In this document: positions 9,528 through 22,000 of the stretch, one piece after another | How positions within the stretch are numbered: position 1 is the first letter of the stretch | Layout: each line of letters opens with the position of its first letter | Assembly (NCBI GenBank): GCA_040954595.2 | Contig: CM082598.2 | Coordinates: 558,001-622,000 of the forward strand | DNA from: Balanoglossus misakiensis | Lineage: Eukaryota > Hemichordata | Direction: 5' to 3' | Length of the DNA: 64,000 nt | Made by a program: the position numbers and the translations under genes | The notes under the pieces: generated by a model | Told to the model about the DNA's origin: nothing | What the model saw: the letters and a program-made list of their open reading frames with translations, nothing else | The model's database searches: none

Positions 9528-12105
9528 TCAAATGTGGATGTTGATTTCTTGTTCTTTAATGGCTTGGATTATTTTCCAATAGACCAGTTGTGAAGCATCC
9601 ATTCCCCAGATGAAATCCAGATGATCGAATTCTTTGATTTCATTGCTGTTCACCAGAACTTTCTGTATCTTTGGAATGAAGTTTTTCACATCTGTTGGAT
9701 CTGCTAACCAATCTTGGTCTCCCCAATACAGCGAGATCGGTGTGGTGATTTTCTCAGGATGATAAAGTGGAGGTGTTGTCTGAAAAGAAGCGAAAATTAG
9801 AAGCTATTTTTTTCAGCTGGACAGAGAAAAATCTACTTTTACCCTCAATGATCCAAGACAATACTTAAATTTCAGTCTGGACTAAAATTCTTTTGTCAAT
9901 AACAACAATGCTGGTTAGTTGTGATGATAATCTGAATACTGGACAAGAGAAAGGCAAATCATTTTGTATCATACCTGATTATAATATTTCTCATTTTCTC
10001 TGACTGTGCCATAGTTATACATCTGAAACTGGTTAGATTCTATCATCTGCAAAAAAAAAAGAAAAGATTTATTGACAAGAACATCCCTGGAAAAACAAAT
10101 TCAAATGTCTTTTAGAAATCATAAATACTACATGTCCCAACAGACAGACGTCATGTTAGACTGTAGTGCTGGCATTGTAAATTTAGTTTACAATACCTGT
10201 GCAAAGTGTACAATATTCCTGACTGAGGTTCCGGCTGGTACATGTGTGAAGTAGACTGGAAGACGAGTCTGTCAAAGAAAATGAAATGGAATTATTAAAA
10301 CAGTATGAGGTATGAACATACATAATTATGCTACCTTATATAGGACATTTACTTGACCAATGCTTGTACAGGCATAAGAAACAGACATACTTCTTTGTGA
10401 GGTAATTACCCTTTCATTACCATGGTTTGGTCCAATTCCATTGTCCTCAATGGCAATGCTGGACCTCTATACATGGAAAATGGGGGTGAAAGGGTTAAAT
10501 CAACACTTACCACATTCAGCTGCTGTGGATCCCAACCGCTCAAAACGAAAAGGATATTTTCACAGAATATCCGGGATTGCTCAGTACAAACATGATCGGC
10601 TAACCACTTCACAATTTTACTGTTTGGCAGGAAATCTCTCACACCGAAAATATCGAACAAAAGCTGAAAAAGAAGAAAAAAAGCATGAAGGGAAATTGAA
10701 GTCTTGGAGTAATACTAAATTCTACGGTCAGGGTATAAGAAAATGATGATCCTGACATTTTGATACTGCATTGATACAGTGTAGAGTACTTGAGCGAAGT
10801 TCACACACTCATAGGACTCTTAGTCTTACCTCGATTTCTGGAGCCAATCCAGCTATGTATCGAATGGGGCTTGTCACATGACCCACTGTTGCCACGGGTC
10901 CCATAGCAAACATCCATTTGATCTGTCAGCAAGAAACATACGTCACGCTTCATATGAAACAAGATTAGGTGATAGGTGCAGAGTTTAACAATAATTACAA
11001 CTTTGGAAAATGTCTCAGAGAATGTTCAGAGTCTCACCTTCTTGGCAAATTCTGGATCTCTGGAAAGTTGTGCGAAAGCGACCAATGTCCCTTGAGAATG
11101 ACCAACATAATACAACTGTTTCTGATTACTGATGTTCAGTGCAAATTGCACCATTCCTGGGATGTCGTATTGGGCCATCTCATCCCAACTGTTGAGAAAA
11201 AGATTAAAGCTCCATTAGCTGTAACGTTCCGCAATGTTTTCAGTAAATATTGACAACTTGGAGTCTTGATATTATTTGATGGAAATCATCTGACGAGGGA
11301 GGTCAGGGGATGCGTGGGGAGTGTGAAAGGAAGATAGACTTAACCTCCATGCCCAGAACTCATCTTGATCCGGTTTCAAACTGACATGCTTCCTGGAATA
11401 TGTATTCCCTCGGGCATTTCCCAACCAGACATCAAACCCTGCATCCGCCAAGATGTAAGCAAAGCTCTCATTGACCAGATTGGTCAACCAGTTGGTGGAG
11501 GAACACAGAAGTCCGTGCTGGAGGAAAATGACCGGTCTGGTTGCCATGGCGTCGGGCGAGTTCCTGCCATGTGGTATTCGCTGGACACCGAGAAGGAAAC
11601 CATCATCAGTTTTCACAGTGTATTCTTCACATGGATAGCCTTTGCTTGTGATCAGCTGACTCTGGTAATAGATAATGAATAATCATTGGTTGCAATAAAA
11701 TAAAATATAAGCTGTGACCTCTCGTAGGGTAGTATTAATAATCTTTAGGCTAATGTACCCAAAAATCGACGATGGGTGTGTAGGAAATGTGTTTCGTGGA
11801 TGTGCAGTCTCTATTCAGAAATATGTGCTATGTGGATCGTGGGTATATCCATATGCCACGAGCCATCCCCTACCCCACCGCCGTCGTCATACAACATATG
11901 AACATTTGTACATCGTCGCGGAATGTTGATTTCATAAGCCGGCCACGTACATGTACACGTGTACGAAACGAAATCGGGTCAAGGGATATATTCTTACCGC
12001 ATTCATGCGTTCCTCCGGGTCACCACTGTAGCTGAAAAATGCCCAAACTGGTGAAGAAACAGACAAGGACAATATCACCAAGAGCAAACACTCGCTAGAC
12101 GCCAT
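9528..12105 (-). CDS. Acid lipase family enzyme (lysosomal/gastric lipase-like), secretory
   Basis: Eight coding exons: 11998-12105, 11345-11661, 11038-11188, 10830-10922, 10511-10663, 10197-10268, 9975-10046 and 9528-9779. They total 1218 nt (405 aa), the usual family length. Residues 1-22 form a signal peptide ([18 protein letters not shown]...). Exon 2 carries the lid and oxyanion region ([29 protein letters not shown]). The nucleophile is Ser173 in GHSQG, the acid is Asp345 in GDQDWLADP, and the base is His375 in [12 protein letters not shown], so the triad is complete. The family hydrolyses triacylglycerols and cholesteryl esters in lysosomes or the gut. Which site applies here cannot be read from the sequence, and one-to-one orthology to LIPA or LIPF is unlikely. 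The gene is head to head with ARID2. Confidence 0.92.
10405..10498. repeat. TTAA/CCCTTTCA inverted-repeat MITE, copy A
   Basis: The left end reads AATTACCCTTTCATTACCAT and the right end GGGGGTGAAAGGGTTAA, so the termini are inverted. The interior matches copies at 16706, 25790, 39424 and 42736 (core TGGTTTGGTCCA, then CCATTGT and CAATGG). It lies in an intron of the lipase gene just past exon 5. The family resembles non-autonomous piggyBac-type elements in its TTAA target and CCCTTT-type ends. Confidence 0.7.
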
Positions 12106-13034
12106 GATTGAGGGAATGCGATCAAACGATACCGACCAATCGCACCAGGGGTGGGTGTGTGTGTCGATATCATGTGCACGTTGCTGTTGTTGTCGTCATG
12201 TGACTGGATCTGTGGACCGAACCATTATTTAAATAGGGCCGTGGGCTAAAACTGGGGTTCTTTGACCCAAGGCATGGTTCGCGTTTTTGCAGTGTCAAGG
12301 TGTGTTAAGACCTGGATATGAACATAAAAAATAAAACAATCAAACATTACATTACAATTTATAACTTGTTAAAATCTTAGCTGTAAAAGCTTGAAAACAG
12401 AGAAAGGTGTAAGAGATCCCCAGGTGCATCAAGGCGCTATCGAATAAACGAAAACCAAATAAACAGGGTATTTCTTGTAAAGATGTATTTTGGAAACGAT
12501 TGGTAATTTGCAGTGATTTGCGTCCCAAATAGGGGTCAAAAGGCTTTTCTTTACGGGTCAAGTTTTGTTTATCTGTTGTGGGCGCCGCCATATTGGCAAG
12601 GACTGCCTAGGTATTGTTCATTTAGGTCACCCCCTCTAAGCCATATTGAAAATTTCGGCATGTTCATTATTTTTTGTTGCGATTTTTTGTGTCGATCCCA
12701 TTTCTATATTGAACTTTATACCGTCTTATTTTGATCACAGAATAACGGTATCGCCGAATTGCTCCCGTCGTTTCACAGTCGACGTTCTCAAGTTGGATAA
12801 CTGGCCTCGGGATTTTCCAGTTTTGTCAGAAATTCGTTATTTTGGAGGGGTAGAAAATCACTTTGCACGTAGAGTCGTACGCTGTGTTGGGAGTCTCGAC
12901 TGTAGGTCTTTTGTGGAAGTAGGTGCATCAATGATCAGTGATGGATATGTGAACTTACGATGCAACATTACTTCGTTTGACTCGGAATTACTTATGATCT
13001 ACTGTTCGTAGCGAAGGAAAAACTGCAGACAACA
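12106..13034. other. Shared divergent promoter of the lipase and ARID2 genes
   Basis: The lipase start (12105, - strand) and the ARID2 start (13035, + strand) lie head to head, 929 bp apart. GCCGCCATATTGG at about 12582-12594 resembles the YY1 element common near housekeeping start sites. The sequence up to 13034 is the probable ARID2 5'UTR. No convincing TATA box is seen. Several short frames in 12.35-13.01 kb show no domain and are not annotated. Confidence 0.5.
12582..12594. promoter_or_regulatory. YY1-like element near the ARID2 start
   Basis: GCCGCCATATTGG differs from the YY1 consensus GCCGCCAT(C/N)TT only in the tolerated position. It lies about 450 bp upstream of the ARID2 ATG. Use as an initiator is inferred. 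Confidence 0.35.
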
Positions 13035-16000
13035 ATGGAGAGACATCTTGGGAAGGACCCAGAGGCGTATGAAAAAGAGTACGGTTCCTTCATGGAAGAC
13101 CTAAAACGTTTTCATGCAGCAAAGGGGTGAGTTAACTTTTCCGGTAACATATCTAAACATTGGGTCATTTTCCCAATTTCTGGTATCGGAACTTGGTCAA
13201 TAGCAAAGTTAAATCTCTGATTTCCTTTAATGGATTTCGCAGGACTCCAATTTACAAGTTACCACCGTTTGATCGGAAAGAATTGGACCTGTATTTGCTG
13301 TATAGTAAAGTGACTTCCATGGGAGGTTTTACGAAGGTTGGTAAACCATTTCCTAAATTTTCATCGCCTGTTTATTGTTGTTATTGCTCACGCCGGCGAC
13401 AATTTTGTCTCCGAAGACAATTTAGAGTGTTTTAAATGCATTGTGTTGAAACACGTGTATATATATTATGAAGTTTTGGAGCAAAATTGGCGTCGATCGT
13501 TGTTATGCCAATGCAGTCAGATCGTCTCGCTCGTATTCGGGGTGTCTTTACGATTTCTTTTCAAAAATCAGCTGTTTGCACGAGTTAGGTTTTCATTCGC
13601 TCCGTTTCCTTTTCAAATCTCGCGCCTGCACTTCGATTTGTAACCCTTTCCTGTAAGAAATGTATAATTTATCGCATTATATCATCATTTCGCGTATTCG
13701 GGGCTGTAATATTTGTAAAGTGAACACCATATTGGTCATATTTTAGGGGTTGCCTTTGTTTCAGATGTTCGTGTTGGCAAAAGTCAGCTCGCATCTATGT
13801 GGGTGTTTGTGTTTTATTATAAAACTGGATTCGCGTACTATTATTGTTGACATTCGTCTAAGTCATTCACGGATAGATTGTGCATATGATTAACACAAAT
13901 TGCATCGGGATGTTGTGAAAAAAAGACAATGTGCCAAAAGAGGGACTCAAATTTTATTCTGTTTTATGTAGGTTACTGAGGATTATAGATGGGAAGAATT
14001 GCTTGAAGTATTGGGGATATCAAAAAGCTGCAGTCAAGCTGCATTTAAACTCCGTCAGTTTTATCTCAGGTAAGTCCACATATTTGTCATTTTAACCCAA
14101 TAACTTTGATTTGTGTGATTCTTGAGATGAATGTGAATAAGGGTATATGTATGGGTGTGTCAATTTCTCAATGATTTCCTGTGTATGTCTGGTAGAAAAA
14201 TGGGTTAAGTAATTACACTTCCTCATTCAGAAATGTAAATGATCTTTTTTTTGGAGCACAGGGGTAGTTTCATAAGCTCAAGGAAAATAGTTTATCTTAC
14301 ACCATCGTCTCTGTTCAATATTTCGGTGATATCCGTTTCTTGTAGACAGATATCTCTGAACATATTGAATGATATGTACGTTTTGTTTTGTAACATTTAT
14401 AATCTAGAGAAAAATATACATTGGCACTCAAAAGAAACCTGTTTACAAAATTGAGCAGTCTCCAATTATCAAACATAATTTTGTTCTGGTATAAGAAGAT
14501 TGCGTTCTCTCTAAGCCATATAAGGGACTGGTAAAAGTTAAAATGATGTTGTATGATGTCAATTTCACATGCCACAATTTTTACTTCAGAATATTATTGA
14601 TTTCTTCATTCACACCAGATGGCACTGTTAGTTTGAAAACAAAAACTTCTGGTTGTACTGTTGCCTTAATACATTAGCGTATACATCTTGGACCAAAGAT
14701 GGTTCAAAAGTTATTTCATGTGTTTAGGGGCTGGCAGGGGAGGGGTGCATTGATCTTGCCAATTTGGCTGATCCTGGAATCAGGGTTTGATTGAAGTCGT
14801 AATTCTCAGATACTAGCAATAGTTGGCAGCCCAACTCGTTGTGACTGTTCAAATATTAATTCAGGACAAAAGTAATGATGTTTTGCTCTGCACATGTCTA
14901 GATATCTTTGTTTTTTGCTGTCTAACAAACGTTTGTTTTGAAAGTCAGTGTGGGTTTTAAGTTGAAACAATACTACATATTGGAATGGTGAAAGTGGGTC
15001 ATCATGGCTTGTATTTGAAATAGACAATATATAAATAAAGATTTATTTGTGATATTGATGAAAGAACATCATGCATTTTTCCACTACAAGTTACACTGTT
15101 GAAATTATGAGCATGTGTTGTTGAAACATACAAATTTAATTAATAATGAAAGGTTTGGTCGTTTTTACCCTCTAAACATCTACGTCCAGGTTTCATGGCT
15201 GCTTTATAAATCTTTGATCAGTATTTCTGCTGTAGAAATGTTTTGGCAGATGGGCTTTCTATGAAAGGGCCCCGTAGGCTGAAATATACATTTCTGCGTT
15301 TTGAAACTAAAATGAAAAATAGTACATAAACAAAATGATCTTGAAGCATTTCTAGTGATGCACAGATTCAAATAAAGGTTTCAAATGATCAGATGATGAC
15401 AGTCTAATGTGTGAAATAAGCAAAGAATATGATTTTAAGTGGTATGGGGTATAACTCGTTGAATTACTTAAAAAATGATTGAATACCACCAGCACGTGAC
15501 TAACAGGTGTCTAGCTTTTGTTGAAAGTGTTCATTGCCAGATAATGAGCCCCTATCTTTTAACAGTCAGAGGTTTAGATGACTATTTGCATTACAATAAA
15601 GGTTTGAATATTCACACGTTTGTTGCTGATTGTGTTGGTGTGATGCGAGGTAGGCAACACTCGTTTCGAGCAGTTGCTGGTACGCTGGTATGCAATGAAG
15701 TTAACTGTTCAAACTTGTGCATCAGATTAATTGGAAAAGGGCTTTTGCAGTAGCTCTGCTCATATCCTGATATTTGTGACTAGAGAAATCTACCAGTCAA
15801 ACAGAAGCACCAACTTGCAGTGTTGCAGTCAAATATCAAAGCATATGTCAGTGGGACAGTTTTACTTATTTGTAGCAGTTTCACAAGGTTGCTTTTGATT
15901 GGTCAATTGCTTTATCAACTCACTTCAAACAGGTGCACAGCATCTGGGAATAAAGGTGCTTCACATTGACCTTGGATTTTAACTGCTTTAAAAACTTTAG

Positions 16001-19000
16001 TTAAGTAATGGTCAGATGGGCAATAGTTGGATCATCTGATCTATGTGTGTGTGCACACACGCATGTATGTATGTATCATGTGTGTATGTACACATACATG
16101 TACACAATTACATTTGAATTGTACAGGTACTCTGAATACATATGTGTCAATTCCTGCAGAAACACGACTGCTATGTGGTGACCTCTGAGATACCTTTCTC
16201 GGTCTATACATGGCTATTCTTTCCTCGCACCATGCTTCAGTAAGGTTCTTGTAAAGAAATCTGGGTCAGACGCTAACTGTGTCTGGACTTGTTCACGAGA
16301 AGATACTGTGACCCTTTTGTGTTGGTATGCATGGCACATCTCGTCCACTGTAAATAAATATTCTGAAAGAATTCTGAGAGTAACTGTGAAAAGTTGTATG
16401 TTTTCGTCATTTGTTAAAATATTAATTTGCTTAACCTTCAACAACAATTGCTCATCTGTTTTGATTGAGTGTGATGTATTGGGTTTTGGAAGTTCCTAGT
16501 GTTTAATGGCCAAAGGGGCAGCAAATGAATAGCCATGAAGTAGCAAATAAACAGTGATCTGACCTCTCGTCGGTGCAAAGCCTTGAATGTCTCACTCTGG
16601 AGTACAAAGCACACACCTGTGTATATGCGTGTCTCATTTCAGTCTGATTTGAGTATTAGGGAAAATTGAAATTGATAAGTTTTTATATTTGCTTACTACA
16701 CTCCTTTAATACCCTTTCACCGCCATGGTTTGGTCCAAATCCATTGTTCTCCATGGTAAAGTTAGACATATGTAGAAGGAACTGGGGGTGAAAGGGTTAA
16801 TGAAGACAGGGTTGTTGAACCTCTCAGTTAGGGGCGGTGCTGGGAGAAGTTTGGGGCGGTGCAGCCAAAGCTGGATAGGCTTGGACTTGCACTGTACTAC
16901 AGTAGGCACACACGCTCATGCGTGTGAACATACCCCCTCCCCCTCTGTCTTGTAATGGAGTCTTCTAATTGTGTGTGACCTGATTGTTAGCTGGGGGGGG
17001 GGGGGGGTCACATAAAATGAACATTGTTCGCAGGTCAAAGTATTTGTAGGAAATGGATTGGACTGAAAGAGATGATTTGTGTATTTCACATTGAAAACTA
17101 AAGACATCCAGTTGACTTTTCCACTCTGTGAATATAATTGAACAGGAATGATAATATGTCCGTCTGAATTCATTGGCAAATGGTGTAATTTTACAGTGAA
17201 TAGGTACTTAAACGTAAAGAGCAGTGAACCTAGAAAATGTTCATATTTATGAAATACGTGCATGTTGAAGCAACAAGGATACGTTGACCTCATAATATAT
17301 GTTACCTTGAAATATTACATGATCGTTTTCAGATCGTTTACAATGCATGTCTGCCGAGTCAACTCAAGGTCATATTTTTTTAATTCAGGCTTTTGGTGTC
17401 CGTGAGGAGTGTGTCTATTTCATTAAAGTTTTAAAATCATTCTAAGCAACTTAAAAATATAGATATCATTACAGCTATTATGCAGTCTGACAGTTTTGGT
17501 AATATAAGGCTGGCTTACCTAGTATCTAAGGTAGCAACCTTTTGAGTTGAGTGAATCATGGGTTTCTACAACAGCATTCGGGTGTTGTTTATTTTTGATG
17601 TCCTTAGAAAGAGGTCAGTTGCACTGTACCTTGTATGAGCTTATCTGTCTCGTTGCCCATGCTGATAAGATAGTAAGATGTGGTTATGAAATTGAAGTCT
17701 GGAATCTGATGAGGGTTGGTGGTTTCCGATGAGTTGCAACTTGTGTCATGTGATACATCAAGAAGCGTGTCATGTGATACATCAAGAAGCCACACAAGAC
17801 ACGTTTATCCATTCCTATCCCTCTCATACACTGACTTGTATTCATTTCTACCCATGTAGGTATCTGGAATTATACGAAAGAATCAATCATTTTGGCGAGG
17901 ATGCTGAAGAGGTTCTTCAGTCCAGAGGTTCTAGACCGTCAACACCAATTAGTGGAGTATCATCCAGTTGCTATGGATACACACAATATAAACACGGAAT
18001 TCCAGGTAAGTGATTTTTTGATACACTGAGGAAAATGTTTCCTTATTTTTCTGTTTCATCTCTCAGGATGGATAACTGAGGGGTGTTTGTCAAGCACTGG
18101 TTTTCATGTGTGTTGATATTAAGTGACAGCCACTTGTAACTTTTGCACGATGTCCCAGTAGAAGTTTAATTCTCATTATGCACTGTCTGTGTTATATGCT
18201 TCCGTTGAAAATAATTGGTTTATTGGTCACAAAGCCTGTAGATCTTTGTGTGAAATCAAGTTGCCTGTGTATTGATATGGTAATAGTGGTGGCTGTCATT
18301 GTGAAGACAGGTCTTGTTCTTTAGGGATAATCATCTTAATGAAGACTTCCTACTTTTTTTGTTCCATCGCTTTGATAATGGGCGTGTGACTGTAGTTTCT
18401 GTCCAGACATGTTTCTAAAACGGGATACGAGGGAAGATTATGATCGCACTAAATTAGAACTTAATTGATGACTATTCCATCAACAACAAAAGTAAACGTT
18501 CATTGTGGTTGCCTACAACAGTTATTTTCAAAAACCATGCGTTTCTGATCATGTTTCCCTCTAAATACATGTTCAAGGCCTCAGGAAGTTTTTTTTTATC
18601 TCCGGAAACTGGCTGATCATTTGCAAATGAAACACTGAAACATTGTCACATGATTTCTGTACAAGACCTGGATAGTGAGACCTACGTGAAAGATGTTTTT
18701 ATCCAATATAATCAAAGAAATGTCATTTTAAGTTTGATAAATATTAAATCTGATGGAATTGTTGGCATTTATTAATAATAAGTATGCTTTCTTGCAGATG
18801 CAATACGACAAAGTTGTGGTTTGTCCTTGGATAGGCCGACTTTGACGGACTACGATAAATTAGTGCAGTCGTTACAGTGTGGTTTACCGAATGAATTGGA
18901 CTTTGCTATCAATGTGTGTACATTGTTATCCAATGAAAGTCGGCATGTTTTACACCTGGAGAAAAATACAGCCATTATAGATTTGCTGTTGGCGCATATT

Positions 19001-22000
19001 GGGATCTTTGGTGATGGTAAGTCGAGCGAGGTTCTCAACTTCTTGTTTCCATTGTACATTTTTGTAAACTCTTACCAGGGTTAATACCATTTATTTTTGC
19101 TGGGTTCTCTTTGATGTATCAATCAGTCATACATCACGACAGTATAGTCTGTCATTGATTAATGTTTCTAAACCACTTTTGCATCGGTAGGTGTCGATAG
19201 TTACTTGGAACTTTACAAAGAAGAGTGGACGTCAAGAAGCAACCGAGACTACCTTCAATTTTGGTACGATACCGTACGAGATCTCACCATCCAAGAAATT
19301 ATTGAACCACAGTCAGATGCGAAGAGTAAGTAGACAATTCTTACTTGACACACATCAGTTTGTTAAATGAACCTTTATAAACCAGACACCTCTGCAAACC
19401 GAACAATATTCTCAGTTCTGTTAGGTGTCTGGTTTAGAAAGGTTTTACTCTACATGGCAGAAGTATCTTAATACCTGTTTATTGTTTTGTGCAGGGAATA
19501 CCTGTTACTATGAAGTTCTGAGTCGGACGTCGAGATCACTAGGTGTGAATGATACCGAGGGACAGAGAATACTTCAGGTAACTTCTTCATCCTGCCACCC
19601 CTCTTTTCCCTATGTATTGGTCCAACCGTGCCATTTAAACAATAAGATCAAAGCACACTTCACTCATAAAAAGGGTATATCTTGGTGTCAAGTGTCGGAT
19701 TATTTTTCCCTCAACTTACATGCAGTGTGTTTTCCTCCCCAGATTGCGATAATACTTCGGAATTTGTCCTTTGAAAACCACAACATTCCAGTTATGTCAA
19801 CAAGTTATCAGTTATTTCGTTTCCTGTTGCTGTGTGCAAACAATACTTGCTCATCGTTGAAACAAATTGGATTAGACACTCTAGGCAATATTTCACATCA
19901 GGTGAGTGCGAGAGCGCCCTCAAGAGGTCACATTAACATTTTTTTGTATGAATTTTGACACGTTTATCTAAAATCTGCATCAAACTCCTTTCAGTCTGTG
20001 TCGCAGTATTTCCTAGTTTGGTTAGAGCAAATTATGTCTCCACATTAGTTGAACAATATTCAATCATTTTTGGAGTCTTGGCTTTCAGAATTTCTGTCGT
20101 TAAAGCCTCAAGCAGGCAGAAGTACTTAGACTTATTATTCAACTCGTATCTGATGTGTTCTGTTACAGATTTTACTAGATCCAGTGGACTTCCGCAGTAC
20201 GCAGTTGATGTTCCATACAATATGCAAATGTTTACGGGACAAAGACAAGTTTGCTATGCTCAGAGGTAAGACACTTGTACTGAACTGTGTGATAACATTT
20301 GATATAACAATGTTTTCTGTTTGGTATTTATTTTAACAGTTTCACTGATGGCAGCATTTTTCTTCTAACACATTACAGGTATGGAAATATTAGGGAAACT
20401 CAGCCAACAAGAAGACAACGTAGAAATAATCTGTTCTCATCTGGAATCTGGAGTCTATGCTGACATTGTGTCTGTCTTGACTATCCAAGATATACAGGTA
20501 CGTGCTCTCTTCACTTTAACCCTTTCACCCCCAGTTCCCTCTTTAGATGTTCACAAATGTTTTTGCAACATTGACTGAGTTGTTTGTATTTTAACTTGAC
20601 CTACAGCTCTTGCTAGGTGCTCTGGAAGTTCTGTATCAACTGTCGGAGTTGGGTGAAGTCACGTGTGACAATATTGTCGAAGTACACAAGTGTTTAGGTA
20701 AGTTTGTCATTCAGTCAGCCTCTGCCTGGACTAGTTGGTGAAATCTTGGAATTGGGCGGGACTCACATCACTTGATGTTTATGAATGAATATGGAAAGAT
20801 TATCCAGGCATACTTGAAGTATTTCTGTCTGTGAATGACTGTTCTTGTGTTTCAAAATCATAGTAACTAAATGTCTGTGTGTAGCCAAGTAGATTTGAGA
20901 TGACTATGTCCTTAACATAATGACTCTATTTCTGTTGTAGACATGTTGGTGTGCCTTGTAACACTGGACGCTAATTTTCTGGGTGCTGATGCTTTTATTG
21001 GCGTCAAGGTTGTTGAGCACGCGCCCCACGAAGCATTACACTCATCCATGGGAATCAGTGGAATGAATTTGCCCAGACCACAGCCACAGATAACACCACC
21101 ACCTCCACCACAATCTCAACTACCTCAACATACTCGTAAGTATTTATATTCTCCCCAAGAGTCTCATATGGCTGAAATGGCGTGTCTTAGCGTTCTAAAG
21201 AACACATGGTGGCGCTCTTTTTTACGCGTGTACCACCCACTGAAAATCTGTGATTGGCTAGATCTCAAGTTTACCGTAGTAACTGTAGCTAAACTTCCAT
21301 AGGTGGCAGTATACCTTTAATTGAAGAGAATTGTACATTGTGTTTCAGGACAAAACACAGTGCCTAATCTGGTAGCAGCTCCTGCACCACAGGGTACAAG
21401 AGAAATCGACAGTGAAGCATTTACTTGTCAGTGGTAAGTATACACTGACTGTGATTTGTAAATTTTGTTTTACTGTTGTTATACACTCTCTCATATCTTG
21501 AACCGGTCCTCGTATCTTCATGAGATCTGTGATCAGTTGCTGGTGGATGTTTTGTGCTAAATTGTACATCAATTATTTTTCTTGTCCTATTTCAGGTTGA
21601 ATGCTGTTTATGAAGTCTTTCCAGAGACCTCAATCGCAAGGATAGATCTGTATGCTGATTACTTGGCAGCTTGTAGCAAACTTGCCAGAATGGGAATATT
21701 AACATCAACGAATTTCGGCAAATGTGTCAGGTAAGGAAAGATGGTGGCATATGTGACTAGAGCCATTGACTGTTTGTATAATTGGGAATTTAAGAATGTG
21801 TCTTCATACACATTCCACCCTCTGAACGATATGCAGAGTTTGGTGTTCATGTTTTGTGTGGTGTTTCCTTATACATGAATCAGGAGATTGCTGCTTTTGA
21901 TGTGAACATAAGTTTCATTAATTTCATGTGGTGGTTTTCAAGTTACAATGTATTAATGTGTTTGAAATCTTCTTTGTATACAGAACCGTATTTCCGCACG

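Larger units (their letters stand above)
14070..17859 (+). other. Long intron 3 of ARID2
   Basis: This 3.8-kb intron is the longest in ARID2. It holds the TTAA-ended MITE at 16706-16800, a G15 run (16993-17007), TG/CA-rich sequence near 16045-16105 and a 24-bp tandem duplication near 17744-17793. Short open frames within it have no homology signals or splice partners. Confidence 0.6.

Noticed and set aside
15475-15753. 92-codon frame in ARID2 intron 3
   Set aside because: No domain, no splice sites; intronic chance frame.
16040-16110. Palindromic TG/CA and ACAT-rich segment as a hairpin gene
   Set aside because: Self-pairing follows from simple repeats; no defined stem-loop.
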